From: Typha latifolia
Lineage: Eukaryota; Streptophyta; Magnoliopsida; Poales; Typhaceae
Reading direction: 5' to 3'
Length of the DNA stretch: 64,000 nucleotides
Assembly: GCA_019914945.1 (NCBI GenBank)
Contig: CM034104.1
Coordinates: 10,900,046 to 10,964,045 of the forward strand
Shown here: positions 10,982 through 23,174 of the stretch, piece after piece
How the letters are laid out: each line of letters begins with the position of its first letter
How positions within the stretch are numbered: the stretch's first letter is position 1
The notes under the pieces: model-generated
Seen by the model: only the letters and a program-made list of their open reading frames with translations
What the model was told of the DNA's origin: nothing
The model's database searches: none
Made by a program: the position numbers and the translations under genes

Positions 10982-13200
10982 AAAGATGTTCGTTATTTGC
11001 ACTTAACAGTTTGATCTATGAGAATCTGTTACTATTCCTATTCATCAAAGTTGTAATCATAGAGGAGCTTAAGGTAGGCTGGCCATATTCCCCTAGGGAG
11101 CTTTACTCTCTTCTTCCTGGGACTTGATGAGTGTTAGTTCCTTAAACCTGAAATTGATTTGAATTATGTCAATGTTTTCCTGGAGGCAGGTGGATATAAT
11201 CTTGAAAAATTGCTGGTAGGTTTGAGATTTCCAGGTGAGTTCTGCTCTTTCTTGAATTTTCACTGATTTGCATGACCTCTCCTATTATTCACATGTTACA
11301 TGCAACTTCATGTTTTGATCATTCTATTGCAGTAAATGCATTTTTGCATGTTCTTCAGTCACGAATTGCTTTTGCTTGTGCCGCTTAATATTATACTTTA
11401 CACGCCAACCTGAATGTGATTCAGTAGATTACAAAATGTTCTCTCTTTAGCTTCAGCTTAAAAGTATAAGGTCTTAGACAGCGGACAGTGTAGTGATAAC
11501 TGTAAATTAAGCTTCTTGAAGCATACGGTATGCTTGTAAAATGCAATATAGGTCACTGCTGGTGAATCTACCCAAATAGTTATATCTCAATAGTTCATGC
11601 TGAACTTAAAATTGCTGTTTCTGTTTTGATTATGTAGGTTGGAGAGCCAAGCTTGGGGCACTCTCAGACCTTTTAGGCTGTCCAAATAAGTGATAGAATT
11701 GGCATATGTGAGCCTGGGGATTTTATAAGTGTGCCGAAAAGACTCTCGATCAAGCACTGATCATTTCGCAGCGGCAATAATGAAACCTTGTGTTCTTAAG
11801 ACCCCTGAGTTTATTTCCTATTACCCTTATCCTACCTTCTCCATGACATGACTAGTTGGGGCCGGAAAATAGAGATTTGTAGTACTATATCACTCTTTTT
11901 TTTAGGTGTAGTACTATCTCTCTCTTGTTGGGCTGCATTACAATTAGTTCCCTTCCACTCCACAAAATTCTTGATATACTCATAGAAAACCTCACATTGT
12001 GGTGCCTCCATCTAATCCTTTTGACTGCTGTGCGTAGTCATTTTTTCACTCGCGCTGTCAGCATGTGTCTTGGTAGCATGTGAGATTTGGTGGTGATGGT
12101 GGCCAGTGTGATTCAAGTTATATGCAGTCTATTCAGGCCTTGGTTGGCCGTATTGGCCTTGGATCATGCGTGAAATCTTTTTGCCCTCTCCTTTGGTTGT
12201 AGGCCTGGTCAATTTGACATGAAAGCCTATTAATAATATGCTTTGTTTTTCTCGCAATGCAATATTTATCCTATGAATCTATTATTCAGATATACCTTGT
12301 CTTAGAAGCATCCTTATTGATTTGGATTTGCTTTGTTTGGAAATTGGAATGTGGAATTATCGTGTGCTAGAGATTGATTTTGACCCGAGCAATTCAAAAT
12401 TTATATTGGACTCCCTCTGTTTGAGTATATGTGCATTTGGGTAAATAAAAATCCATATCTCAATATGAACATCGATTTTTTCTTTTAAGCAAAAAACTGA
12501 GTTCTGAACAAAATTTGCAAACCTTGTGTTCTGAGAGATCCCATGATACCCAAATATTGGGATTTAGTAGTGTTGGGGTATTTGATAGCCTGTGATTGGT
12601 TGCAAAACCATCAAAACATATTTTGAACTCTGAGGTGCCTTTTGGTTTCATGTATTTAAAATAACTGTATTTATAAAAGTTAGTTCTCAGTTTATAGATC
12701 TCATAAAAATTTCTTTTAAAGGCTAAGTTAGACTCATATGCACTATTTTAATATTTACTTCAATTCAGTGGCTGTCAAAATTGATTCTCAACATTTAATG
12801 GAAAGAAAAACAGAAAGATATAAACAAATTTATTTGCATCGATTTCTCATTTGCATCGATTTATTTTAAAAATAAAAAATAAAATAAAATAAAATCTTGA
12901 AACGGCCTTTGATTGTGGAATAACTTTTAAATTATTTTATTATACTCATTTCTTACATTTGTAGAAAAAAAAAAAGATTATCCTGGTTTAAAATATTATT
13001 GTGTTTGGTTGTAATCTTAGTATAGGTGTATAATATAATGTGACATGAAAAAGTAATAAATCTAAGATACTTTTTTTACCCAATGACTAAAATGGTCTTT
13101 ATAGTTTTTTTTTTGGTTTTAAAAAAGAAAAGTCCCTTTGTACAGTAATTTCCACCAACATCAACAGTCAAAATAGGATAAAAGGATACAAACAATCATC
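10982..13200. other. TAF15b 3' region and AT-rich spacer
   Basis: The first several hundred bases are probably the 3' UTR of the TAF15b-like gene, possibly with a UTR intron. From about 12250 on the DNA becomes more AT-rich, and no gene, RNA or clear repeat boundary was seen. Confidence 0.4.
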
Positions 13201-16200
13201 AATAATTGCAGTTTAGACCAAGGAGCCGGATGGCGACCCTTCAAAATGTTGACAAGCAAAAGAAAATCAATTTCAATGATGAGGTGAGATACACCGTGCT
13301 AGTGGAGGAAGCGAAGTGCCTCACAAAGGTTGAGCGTTTCGGCAGCCAAAGTGGAATGGTAGGCACCATGTTGATAAATCACACTAATCAAGGAACCTAA
13401 TGAGGTCCGCAAGACTCCGGATAATTAAACCAAAACTATTTGAGTTGAAAGGGCCACTTTTGGATTTATCAAAAACATCAAGGGAAACAATAATCGAACA
13501 ATGATCCAAATCAATCCGAGAAAGATGCACAACATAGTAGGTCAAGGAAATGTCAAGAAAAGTCGGATTAAAGAAAACTCTATCAAGTCTACTCAAAATT
13601 CTTTGGTCCCCATGACAGATTAAGTATAAGAGGATCCAAAGAAACCCACATTAATAATGCTATTTTTAGAAATCATGGATCCTCCCCACCCCACCTTGTC
13701 CTCAGCACTTATAATACAATTAAGAGAAAATAAAACCCTGCTTTATAATATACTTATATACCATATATTTTCGCTATTTGCATGCATAAAATACACTAGG
13801 TTAGAATTGAACTAGCACTGTGCGAATATTCCGTCAAGTAGAGATTTTATTTCTCAAATGACTAAAATATCATTATTTTTAAATAACTAAAATGCCTTTA
13901 ATGACTTGGTTGATAGTATTTTTGTAATTTTCTTAGTATAGTTAATTTAACTTAGAGATTTGGTTAAAACTAATTGATCTCATAGCAAGGTGTTTTCTGT
14001 ACATATTCACTAAATTATAGGACTTGATTTACAAATAATAAAAATATAGGGTATAAACCATAATTTTATTTTTAAAATAGGGTATTCTATGCAAATTTTC
14101 ATACAATTAAAATCCCTTATCATAATTTAAGGTTAAAACCATTAAGCAAGCTAAGCTTATGCTAAAGCCAATCAAAGGAGTAGTACTAGCATACACGGCC
14201 GAGAGCATAAAAGGAGATTTACCTGGTGCTGAGACAATAATATGAATGGCCCAGTCAAAGGCAAGGACTTCAAAAACTTGAGCGAAAGTCTCCTTCCAAT
14301 TGATTATGATGACGCTTGTAGTCTAGTTCCCAGGATAAAAGTTCTAACCCATAGTGGCCAGAGCCTACGAAGAAAGAATCAAGACTCGCGGTCAATGAGA
14401 TGAGTCTCAAGACGAACGAAAAAAATCAGACGAGTGCATAGATTACAAATTTAAGAAAAATAAGCGACCCTCTCTCTTGGTGATGCTGTAATAATTCTAA
14501 TAGATGAGCTTCATTAGGAAACCATGTGGTCAGAGGCAGTAATTGACGAGGGGAGAACGTGAGAACCAAGCAGTTCTTTAGCAACTTGGAGCTTGTGACC
14601 TTTGAACTTACTCGGATTGGGCTTAGGTTTCAACATTAAGGTTGACAATTAGTGGGGGAGGCAAGGTGTTGCTTAAGAGACGTCCATTGAAATGGAAGGC
14701 AAGGATTGGGTCCGTCGGCTCATCCATGATATGAAGTGAAAGGGTTGGCAGTGGGAGACATCATAGAGGGTTGAGAGGGAGAGAGCAGAAAGATGGGGAA
14801 TGAATCGGGGAAGGTGAGCGGTTGACGGGATGAGAGTTAGAGTTAGGGATGAGAGGAATAGAATCTAAGAAGGGCATGTGGCAGGAATCTGCGCTAGTAT
14901 CCGATGAGTTTAAACAAGGCATAGCCACCTAGCATGCATTTGGCTCCATAGGGACAATCAAAGGGATTAGGATCCCTTGGGAAACAATCGTGCATCGCTG
15001 AGGACTAAGCACGAGGCAGTCTGACCAACATTTATGAGATGTGAAGGAGCGAGTGACTAAGTATGGGTGACATGACTTAGGGTTGTATGTGGTGATTTTG
15101 CTAACAGTTGAAGATATTGGGGTGCTCAATTGAGAACACGTGGCTTCATTAGAAGCTGGAGGAGAGGGAAATTCTCCACTAACTCCACGTCTCGAAGTAC
15201 TCAACTTACGTTTAGTGACGGATCTGCCACATGTGCAGCAAGTGGCCCGCCCACTGCACGAGAGGGGTTGAGTGGGAGCCCGAGACATTAGTGAAAAGTT
15301 GGGTGCGTGGCCAATGTCCTTACCATGGCTTGGATGAGGCGGGGTAACGTTATTGAACGTAACGACATTCTCATAGGCAACATGTTTGAAGATTGAATAA
15401 TTGCTAGCTTGGGGGCCCTTGATCAGTGCCTTACTTTAGAGGTTGAGATAAGCCAACCTTTGATGCAGACCCTAAAAGATCTACCATGGACCTTGGCCTG
15501 GATATAAGAATCGACCTTTATCGGTCTCCTGAAGTTAGAGGCGACTTCCATGAGGATATTTAGAGGCCAGTAATCAAAATATAACCCAGCAAATTGAATC
15601 AAGATAGGGGCCATAGTGATCTCTTCACGAAACGGTTAAAAATCTAGCTCACAAGGTTTGAGGTTAAGGACAAGCCCCCAAAAAGTCCATGGGCCACCAA
15701 TTAAGACACAAACTATTTCATCCTTATTAAAGAATTTAAAAGTAAAAAAAAACTCGCAACCATATCTATAACCTACGAGGAGCCTATTGATGCTTGGTTA
15801 AGTATAACAATATAGGGGGTGGCCTATGAACTCACCAATAAGACTGAACTGCCATTTCTCACGACTGACTACTAACGGATCAGGATTGATTGTGACCGAC
15901 CCAGCCGCACTCCCCTTAACCTTCTACAAGAGGGAGCCCGACGAGGGTGATACACCCTTGATAGCTAGGCATCGATAATCACAGTCATTTTTGAAGAGTT
16001 AGGCCTAGGACATGAGGTCAGAGGAGACAAATTTCCAGCCTCGTGAGTGGGATCGGGGGAGCTCCTTGCTTGGAGAGTGCGAGGTGGAGGTGGGGGATGT
16101 GGAGCTTGAGGCTCGAGGTCTGTCTAATGATCGCTAGAGGGAGCAAGAGGGACTTCTATTTTTTTATTGAGGGTTGAGGGTGGCACCACAAGTTTAAGGG
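13201..16200 (-). mobile_element. Decayed non-LTR (LINE, L1-type) retroelement
   Basis: On the minus strand two LINE parts are recognisable in the right order. ORF1 with the DUF4283 gag-like domain lies at about 15400-15830 (GGPWTFWGLVLNLKP, FREEITMAPILIQFAG, NILMEVASNFRRPIKVDSY), followed by the downstream ORF1 region with CTCG/CCTC scraps at 14929-15288. The end of the apurinic endonuclease of ORF2 lies at 13384-13640 (SRLDRVFFNPTFLD, then HLSRIDLDHC). Stops and frameshifts are frequent, and the reverse transcriptase that should follow below 13384 is absent, so the copy has lost its 3' half. Boundaries are approximate. Confidence 0.75.
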
Positions 16201-17616
16201 GCTAAAATTTAGATAACCAAAATACAAATTGTTAGTGGATGGATGAGGAGAGAGTGGAGAGAAGAGAGAAAAGATAATTGTTGAAATGATGGTTGATTGT
16301 GGTATCTTTTCGAAAGCAAAATAGTGAAAAATTAGAGCGGATAGAAATATATAATAATAAATTAGTATTGAGATAAACTGTTATTGTTTGGTTAGTATGC
16401 TAGAATAAGCTTATATTATTCCATAATAAAATGGAGCCCCTTTTGAGTATTCAACTCATTGAGCTCATCATGCGAGGGTGCCACAATCACGATGCACAAG
16501 GACGTCTCAGATACATTGTATCTTTTTCACGTAACATCCACCCATTTCTCTCTTACCATTTCCCCACCGCTGTGACGATGAAGCAGACAAAAACTAACTC
16601 TTCCATCTAAAGCTTTAAAATAAAAATGGTTGGCTAATCCAAAACGAATCTCCTCACAACGATGCATTTATTGCTGCATCGGAGGTCGCCATGTTTTCTC
16701 TCTCCCCAAGCAACCAAAAAGATGTCTGTTTCTCTCTTCCTTGTGCTTAGAGCTAACAATTGAAGGAGAGGTATCTCGCTTTGGAAGCAAACATTATAAG
16801 ATGAAGAGTTTCCAATGCCCCCCACAAAACCTTCTTGTTTTCTTAAATATTTTTCTTTTTTTTAATAGGTAAGACTGCAGGAAGAAAGAGCACCAGGGCA
16901 TGACAAGCTAGCACCAGATGAGAGGTGCAATTAGTCTCTCTTGGAATGGGAGAGAGAGAAGAAGGAGAAGAAGATGAAGAAGAGTGGTGTTGAAGGCTGT
17001 CATGCATGTGAGAGCATTTAATGCATGGGTTGTGGGCATAGGACTTGGGTAGTGGAAACTTGTGGGTTTCAACTGAAGATGGGCTTTTGCTTTTGTTTTA
17101 TTTTTTATAATCTCTATGTATGCCATGTCAGGGCTCATTAAGACCCTCTTACATTTGATTCTGTTGGGTGAATTGTTAATGCAATCATAGGTTGGCACAG
17201 CTTGCAACTTGTCTAATCTTTTTTTCTTCTTCTTCTTTCTTTCTTTTTTATAATGTGGTTATAAGTCTATAATAATAAAGATCATGGCTTCGATTTACTT
17301 CGAAAATACTAGATTGATATTTACTGAATTTACTATAGTTTAGGCCACTGTGTGGCCTCCCTATATATATATATCATAAAGTGCTACACAAACGAAAAAA
17401 AAGAAGTTTCAAGATTGAGTCATGTTATTGGCATCTTTTACTATAACTTGAGCTCAATACTGATGATATATACGATCATTCTATTTTCTAAATAGCTTGG
17501 CATGTTAGCATTATTTACACATGGATTACACTATGGAATCCTTATTAGTTTTTCTTGTTTTTGGGTCGGGGGAGAAATGCTAAACAATGGAGAATCATTT
17601 GTCTTGGGTGTGGAGC

Positions 17617-17617
<1 letters not shown>
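16201..17617. other. Intergenic DNA, no gene seen
   Basis: The open frames here have no recognisable product. Around 16380-16440 there is a sequence (TTGTTTGGTTAGTATG, then ATTATTCCATAATAAAATGG) resembling a Tourist-type MITE end, without a confirmed partner. Confidence 0.35.
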
Positions 17618-17647
<30 letters not shown>

Positions 17648-17671
17648 AAGAAGAAGAAGAAGAAGAAGAAG
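17618..17671. repeat. (AAG)18 microsatellite
   Basis: An uninterrupted AAG array of 54 bp. An open frame through it encodes poly-Arg and is not a gene. Confidence 0.95.
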
Positions 17672-17763
17672 CCCTAGACTTACCATTTCGAAATGGAGAA
17701 CAAAAAAATAGACGTGCCCACGTGAATGTCTGCCAACAAACATTCACGTCGAGCCCTTCTCTC

Positions 17764-17766
<3 letters not shown>

Positions 17767-17821
<55 letters not shown>
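17767..17821. repeat. (TC)n microsatellite
   Basis: An uninterrupted TC array of about 54 bp. Shorter CT and GA runs occur nearby at 17885-17912 and 18019-18036. Confidence 0.95.
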
Positions 17822-17822
<1 letters not shown>

Positions 17823-18338
17823 CCTCCCCCTAGGGTTTATGGTTAGAATTTTGTGTCACTTTTACACAACCTATTTAATTAACCTCTCTGTCTCTGTCTC
17901 TCTCTCTCTCTATCTCTTTATACGTGAGAGGAGATAAGGGAATCATTGTAAAGACTTAGTCAAGATGGACGGCAACATGAGAGCCAAACCAAACCAAACC
18001 TATCCAAGAGATGAGGCCGAGAGAGAGAGAGAGAGAGTCACTTGTAGCTCTGGTCAACACCACTCACGACACTTAGAATATATATAAATATAAGTTGGGA
18101 ATTAATAATTAACTCCTTCCAGCAACTGCAAACTTGTAGGATATTAAAAGTAGTACACTATCTGCTCTTCGATTCCTTTATTACTTCATCTCTACTTAAT
18201 CTCGTGCAGTGCACATGGTGGTTATAGTAAACGAAAAAAAGAGACGAAGAATCTAGTGGTGTCGTTGTTAGGAATTGCTGCACTATTAATGGCTAATTAA
18301 TTCGGGATCAGTACCACTATGTACTTCTGTCGACAAAC

Positions 18339-18409
18339 AAGAAGAAGAAGAAGAAGAAGAAGAAGAAGAAGAAGAAGAAGAAGAAGAAGAAGAAGAAGAA
18401 GAAGAAGAA
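18339..18409. repeat. (AAG)n microsatellite, second array
   Basis: An AAG array of about 70 bp, in the same orientation as the one at 17618-17671. Confidence 0.95.
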
Positions 18410-19674
18410 ATACAAAAGGAGGTTTCCTTCATAATAATAGAAAGTTAACCTAATTAATGAACAAAAACAATATTTACATACATCTATATAACACTGTAAG
18501 CTCTTTCTACAACCTGGGAAAGGGACTTCACATAATATATCTATGATTGCTAACTTAATTTTTCAACCCCGAGAAGAACAAAGACAAAAAGTTTTACTTA
18601 GAATAAATTAGACCTAATAATTGAAAAGAAAAAGGACCTAGGGAAAAGGGAATTCTAAAGGACTGCAAATAAATTGCTATACTAATAATAATAATTGTTT
18701 TGGGGGGCATATGATTAGAGTGAAGTCTAATCTACTCCTATGCTCAAAGTCTAATTAAACTCAAATGCAAGTGTGAATAGAATTCTAGGGTTTACAAGGG
18801 TTAATTTTGACTACATAGTGTGCTTCATCACATGGACACGTGCTTGAAAAAACGTGCATATACTGTAGCATATTCCCAAAACTTTACTTTACTAATTTCT
18901 CATTGATTCATTGGTTGAGTTTGAATTAAGATTCATTATGTTCACTTTTATGCTCGTCGGTAATGAAAATTTTTTTTTATCAAGAAACACACTATTGGCA
19001 TTTTGCTTTTAAAGCCTCAAAAACACTCAACTGCTTAATTTTTTAACATATAATTATCGTATAGATGAGTTAAATTAACTATAGATATAAAAGAATTTTA
19101 ATATTCTTGGGTATTAAGAGTAAAAGATAAACCAAGTTTTAAGAACAAATTAGGGGTGTTTTATGTGTACTTTAGTTTTTTATTTTCAAAAGTACTAAAA
19201 TATTTTCTATTACATTAGTCGTCGTTAGCTGAAAATTAACTAGAGTATTTTTGAGGCAAGAAAAAGGAAAATATAGGGATACAAAGATGTGTAAAAAGAT
19301 AATAATGGCAAAATAGTGTTTTGAATAAATTTTTTTTTATAATTAACAAATGATGAACATACTTTGAAGGAGCTAGAAAAGCAAACATGAGGGATGTTTA
19401 GCTTGGCAGTAGAATATTATCCAGATTTAAGCAAAAATTAACATCCATTTTATTTCTTAATGTAGTCTTATTTCATCATAAAGACATAATGTGTGTGTGT
19501 GTATATATATATATCCAACTAGTAGCACTAGTCGTCAGTATAAATAGAGAGACACCTCTTCATCTCTCTCCCTCTTGTGAAGCTCTTTTACAAAACCAAC
19601 CTCCATCTTTCACCTCTCTTTTACTTCTCCTCCTCCTCTTCCTCATCAAGATTAGGCCAACTATACTTACAAAC
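18410..19674. promoter_or_regulatory. Upstream region and promoter of the LOB-domain gene
   Basis: AT-rich non-coding DNA ending in the core promoter. TATAAATA lies at 19539-19546, 129 bp before the ATG. A CT-rich leader follows (19555-19640). No other gene is seen in this stretch. Confidence 0.6.
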
Positions 19675-20397
19675 ATGGGTGGTAACACGCCATGCGCGTC
19701 CTGCAAGCTGCTTCGCCGGCGATGCACCGAGGACTGCATCTTCGCCCCGTTCTTCCCCTCCGACGACCCCCACAAGTTCGCCATCGTCCACAAAGTCTTC
19801 GGCGCAAGCAACGTCAGCAAGATGCTCAAGGTTCATCATCTCTTAGCTTATAACGATCCTCTATTTCAAATTCTTCCTGGCTAAATAAGAGAAAGAAGTC
19901 TTTAATACAATCTTCTTTGTTAACAGTAGTATGATATATATATTCTTAGTTCATTACTTGAGGGTTAAATCTTTTGGGTCAACTTTTATCTAATTAAGGT
20001 GGTGTCGAAACTCTTAGTATTGCGGTTAAAGGTATGATATGCATAGCAGGAACTTCCGGTTCATCAGAGGGCGGACGCGGTGAGCAGCTTGGTCTACGAG
20101 GCGAATGCGAGGATGAGGGATCCGGTGTACGGCTGCGTCGGAGCGATCTCGTTCTTGCAGAACCAAGTGTCTCAGCTGCAGATGCAGCTTGCGGTTGCTC
20201 AGGCGGAGATCATCTGCATCCAGACGCAGCAGGAGATGCCAGTAGTCGATCAGCAGATGGTGGCGGCGGCGGCGGCGGCCGGCGACAAGTCGTATATTGT
20301 GCAGAATGAGTTCAGTGGGATGCCCCAGTTCATGAACTTTGCATCTCCTAGCAATGTAGCTCAGGAGCCTCTCAAGAGAGAGTCTCTTTGGACATAA
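19675..20397 (+). CDS. LBD12: LOB-domain transcription factor, class I (LBD12/ASL5-like)
   Basis: Two exons (19675-19830 and 20050-20397) give 167 residues. The LOB domain is complete. The C-block has Cys7, Cys10, Cys17 and Cys21 (CASCKLLRRRCTEDC, spacing CX2CX6CX3C). The GAS block begins FAIVHKVFGASNVSKML. The leucine-zipper-like coil is FLQNQVSQLQMQLAVAQAEI. The intron falls between SKMLK and ELPVHQRADA, the usual LBD position. The residue before the intron is Lys where most relatives carry Gln. The tail is short, with a poly-Ala run. The product is a nuclear DNA-binding regulator of organ-boundary or lateral-organ development (family role); the closest remembered group is LBD12/ASL5, so the exact symbol is tentative. 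The upstream DNA is rich in GA/CT repeats. Confidence 0.9.
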
Positions 20398-23174
20398 GGA
20401 AGGCTTTCTTCTTCTCTTTTTTTTTTTTTGTTTTTGTTTTTTTTGTAACCTTTTTGTGTTTGGTAGTGGAAGAATTGGATGTTCTCTTTCTTGTCTACTT
20501 TGCTCATGAACTTAGGTTAGTTGTTTGAGAAAGAGAGAGAAGAGAGTTTTGTTGAGAGATAATTTGGTTTAAGGGTTAGAATTTTTATGCGATCATCACT
20601 AGGTGAGGCATGGAGTGATCAATGGTATATATATATATCATGTGTTGCTTCTGAGAGATAGAAATGCATATATGCCTTGTAATACTAAAACTTCAAATGT
20701 GCCTTCAAAAGTGAAGATGGTTTTAGAGGAATTAAGAATAATTTTTCAAAGTTATTGAAGGAATAGGATAGCTCTTGGATTATTTGGAGGAATAGATTTC
20801 ATTCTATCTTATGCCATATGAAAGAGAACGGCTAATGATAATAGAGTTTTTAGGTGCCAAATAAATTAACCAACACCTGTAACTCGTAAAAGTATGATAT
20901 GCATTGTTGATCAATTATTTAATTATTTAAAATTTTAAGTCAACTGATTATCTAATATGTTATTAAATCTTATTTACATATATGTGTTCCATCGAGCCGA
21001 ACATGAGCGATATCCTAAAAATATGAGATCCATTATATTTTGAGAGAAATGGGTATGGATACCTCATAGAAAAATTCTCTTATTCTTTTCTTGCCACAAT
21101 TTCCACCAGAAATTTGCAACAAGTATTGGGGATTTCGGAAATAATTTAGCTAGTCGATAAATTCATTCATGAGCTAAGCCGAGGAAGGATCCGAAGGCGA
21201 GAGAGGATCGAACATATGATAGATATGGTTCACATTTTCCACACCATCTCTGCATAGGTGCAAGTTTTCAGGCACTGAAAACCTTTGCTGATCAATTTCG
21301 CTCCTACAAATAAAATCACCTTAACTTTTATTAAAACAGTAAAAAAAAAAAATATGATACATATTGTTAGTTCATTACCTAACAGCTTAAACTTATAATT
21401 ATCGAATAATTTTCTCAAATATGCATATCACTCCAATATATTTGAAAAACAAATCTAATTTTGAAAGAAGTCTCAGTAAGACACAAACTTCTGAGGTAGT
21501 GGGAGCCAACTTCCAGTCCTCCAACGATTTCAATCTTTCGCAAGGGTACCACTAACCAGCACCGCACGTTTATGGGAGACTTTTATTTTTGACATCCCTA
21601 ATGACTTTTAGAGAATTAATAATGAATTAGCTTAAAGTACTGCAACACCTGACATGATTCCATGTCGTGTCCATTCCCTTGGGATCAAAACACAGAAGAA
21701 AAAGAGTCTTTTTGATGCAGTCTATAGAAGAAACTGAGATCCTTCGATTTTTTACTTTAGTAAACAAAATTGCTACTGCTAATTACCGTAATATTTTAGA
21801 TTAGATTAGTAACCAGACTTCTTGGTTATGTTGTACTTCATTCAATATTATTTATATGTATGGTTTAGATGACAAAGAATAAAAAAACAAGGAAAAAAGT
21901 ATGGGGTTTGGATCCGTTTCAGTGGATTCTTATCTCACATGAAGCTGAAACAATTTAATTGATACAATTATAATTCGTACAATTAGCCAGCAGATCTTGT
22001 CAACGCTTTAATACTTGTTTGTTTTATAAACCAAATGAATCCAGAACAAAGAATTTATTGGTAGTTCTTTGTCTGCTTCTCTTGCTATTTCTCTATTTGT
22101 GGTTTGAATCGAAGTGATTAAGAAGTGAGATTTATTTGGCGTTAAAGTGTTTGTTAGTGAAATTTTCTAGTATCAGGGTCGTACATCAAATTACAAGGCT
22201 GGTAAACTTCCAAATATATGCATGTGTGGTGGAAGACTTGCATGATTGTTTATTCACGTGTAACACGCTATCATCATCCGAGTTCATCATGATGACACGA
22301 TCTAGGAAAGATAACATATCTCGACTAAATATTTTGGCCGGCATACTACGTGAAGAGAGGATATTTTCTCACCAAGGTAAAAATGTGCATATTCCAATAA
22401 AATTAATAACAATATAACATTATCTCATAATGTTGTGTGTATCCCAACAAGTAATAATAATAATAATAATAAGATTTCTTAGGTAACAGTATAATTTCTA
22501 TTCCACAATGGTTGCATCAATCACCCGCCCGCTTACATGCATAGGCATCTTAAAAAAAGTGGTCCTGTGAAAGATGCTTTGTAAAATGCTACCATTCCTT
22601 ATAGTAACTGGCGTTTCATAAGAATTTTAAACAATGGCACACGAGGACCCAAGATAATAGATAATTTAAATTTTCCCAGGATAAGTACATAGGGATATTA
22701 CAAATTATGCGCAGATAAAATAACATTCTATCCTATCGAGCTTGTGGTTCACCCAAATACATAATTGGGAAGGTATTCTGTATACAGATCCATAGTTGTG
22801 TTGGACGGGAGTATTATTGTAGAAATCAAAGCCTGTAAAGACCGACACAGGACTAAATTGAAGCCTGAAAAGTTATTTTGACCTGCAGGCTGGCATACCT
22901 TTGTGATGACCCCCGAAAAGCAATATATATAAAATTCTCCGTCAAATGTGGTAGCTGGTAGTCTTCCAGAACAAAATTTGCCAGAAAAGAAACTTGTTAC
23001 TCCCTGAACAAGAGCAGCTCAATATTCAAAACTGGGCAGTGGAGTGAAGTTAATCTATTCCTCCAGCAAGCTGTCACTTAAATCCGACTAATAAGTGCCA
23101 TCTCGAATATCCCTTCAGATGAGCTGAATTCTCACAGGAGCCACCACAGTTCAATGTGTCATATAATTTCATTC
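20398..23174. other. Intergenic DNA between the convergent LBD and RH18 genes
   Basis: The left part is the LBD 3' UTR and the right part (about 22900-23174) the RH18 3' UTR. The middle is AT-rich with no supported gene; open frames at 21230-21418 and 22136-22417 show no family resemblance. The two genes are convergent here. Confidence 0.45.

Noticed and set aside
12900..16440. Possible Tourist-type element with ends near 12905 and 16435 enclosing the LINE relic
   Set aside because: Ends share only a short GTGGAATAA/ATGGAATAA word, and no TAA target duplication or consistent inverted repeat could be shown.
17502..17711. Open frame encoding a long poly-Arg run
   Set aside because: It is only the (AAG)18 microsatellite read in one frame; there are no homologous flanks.
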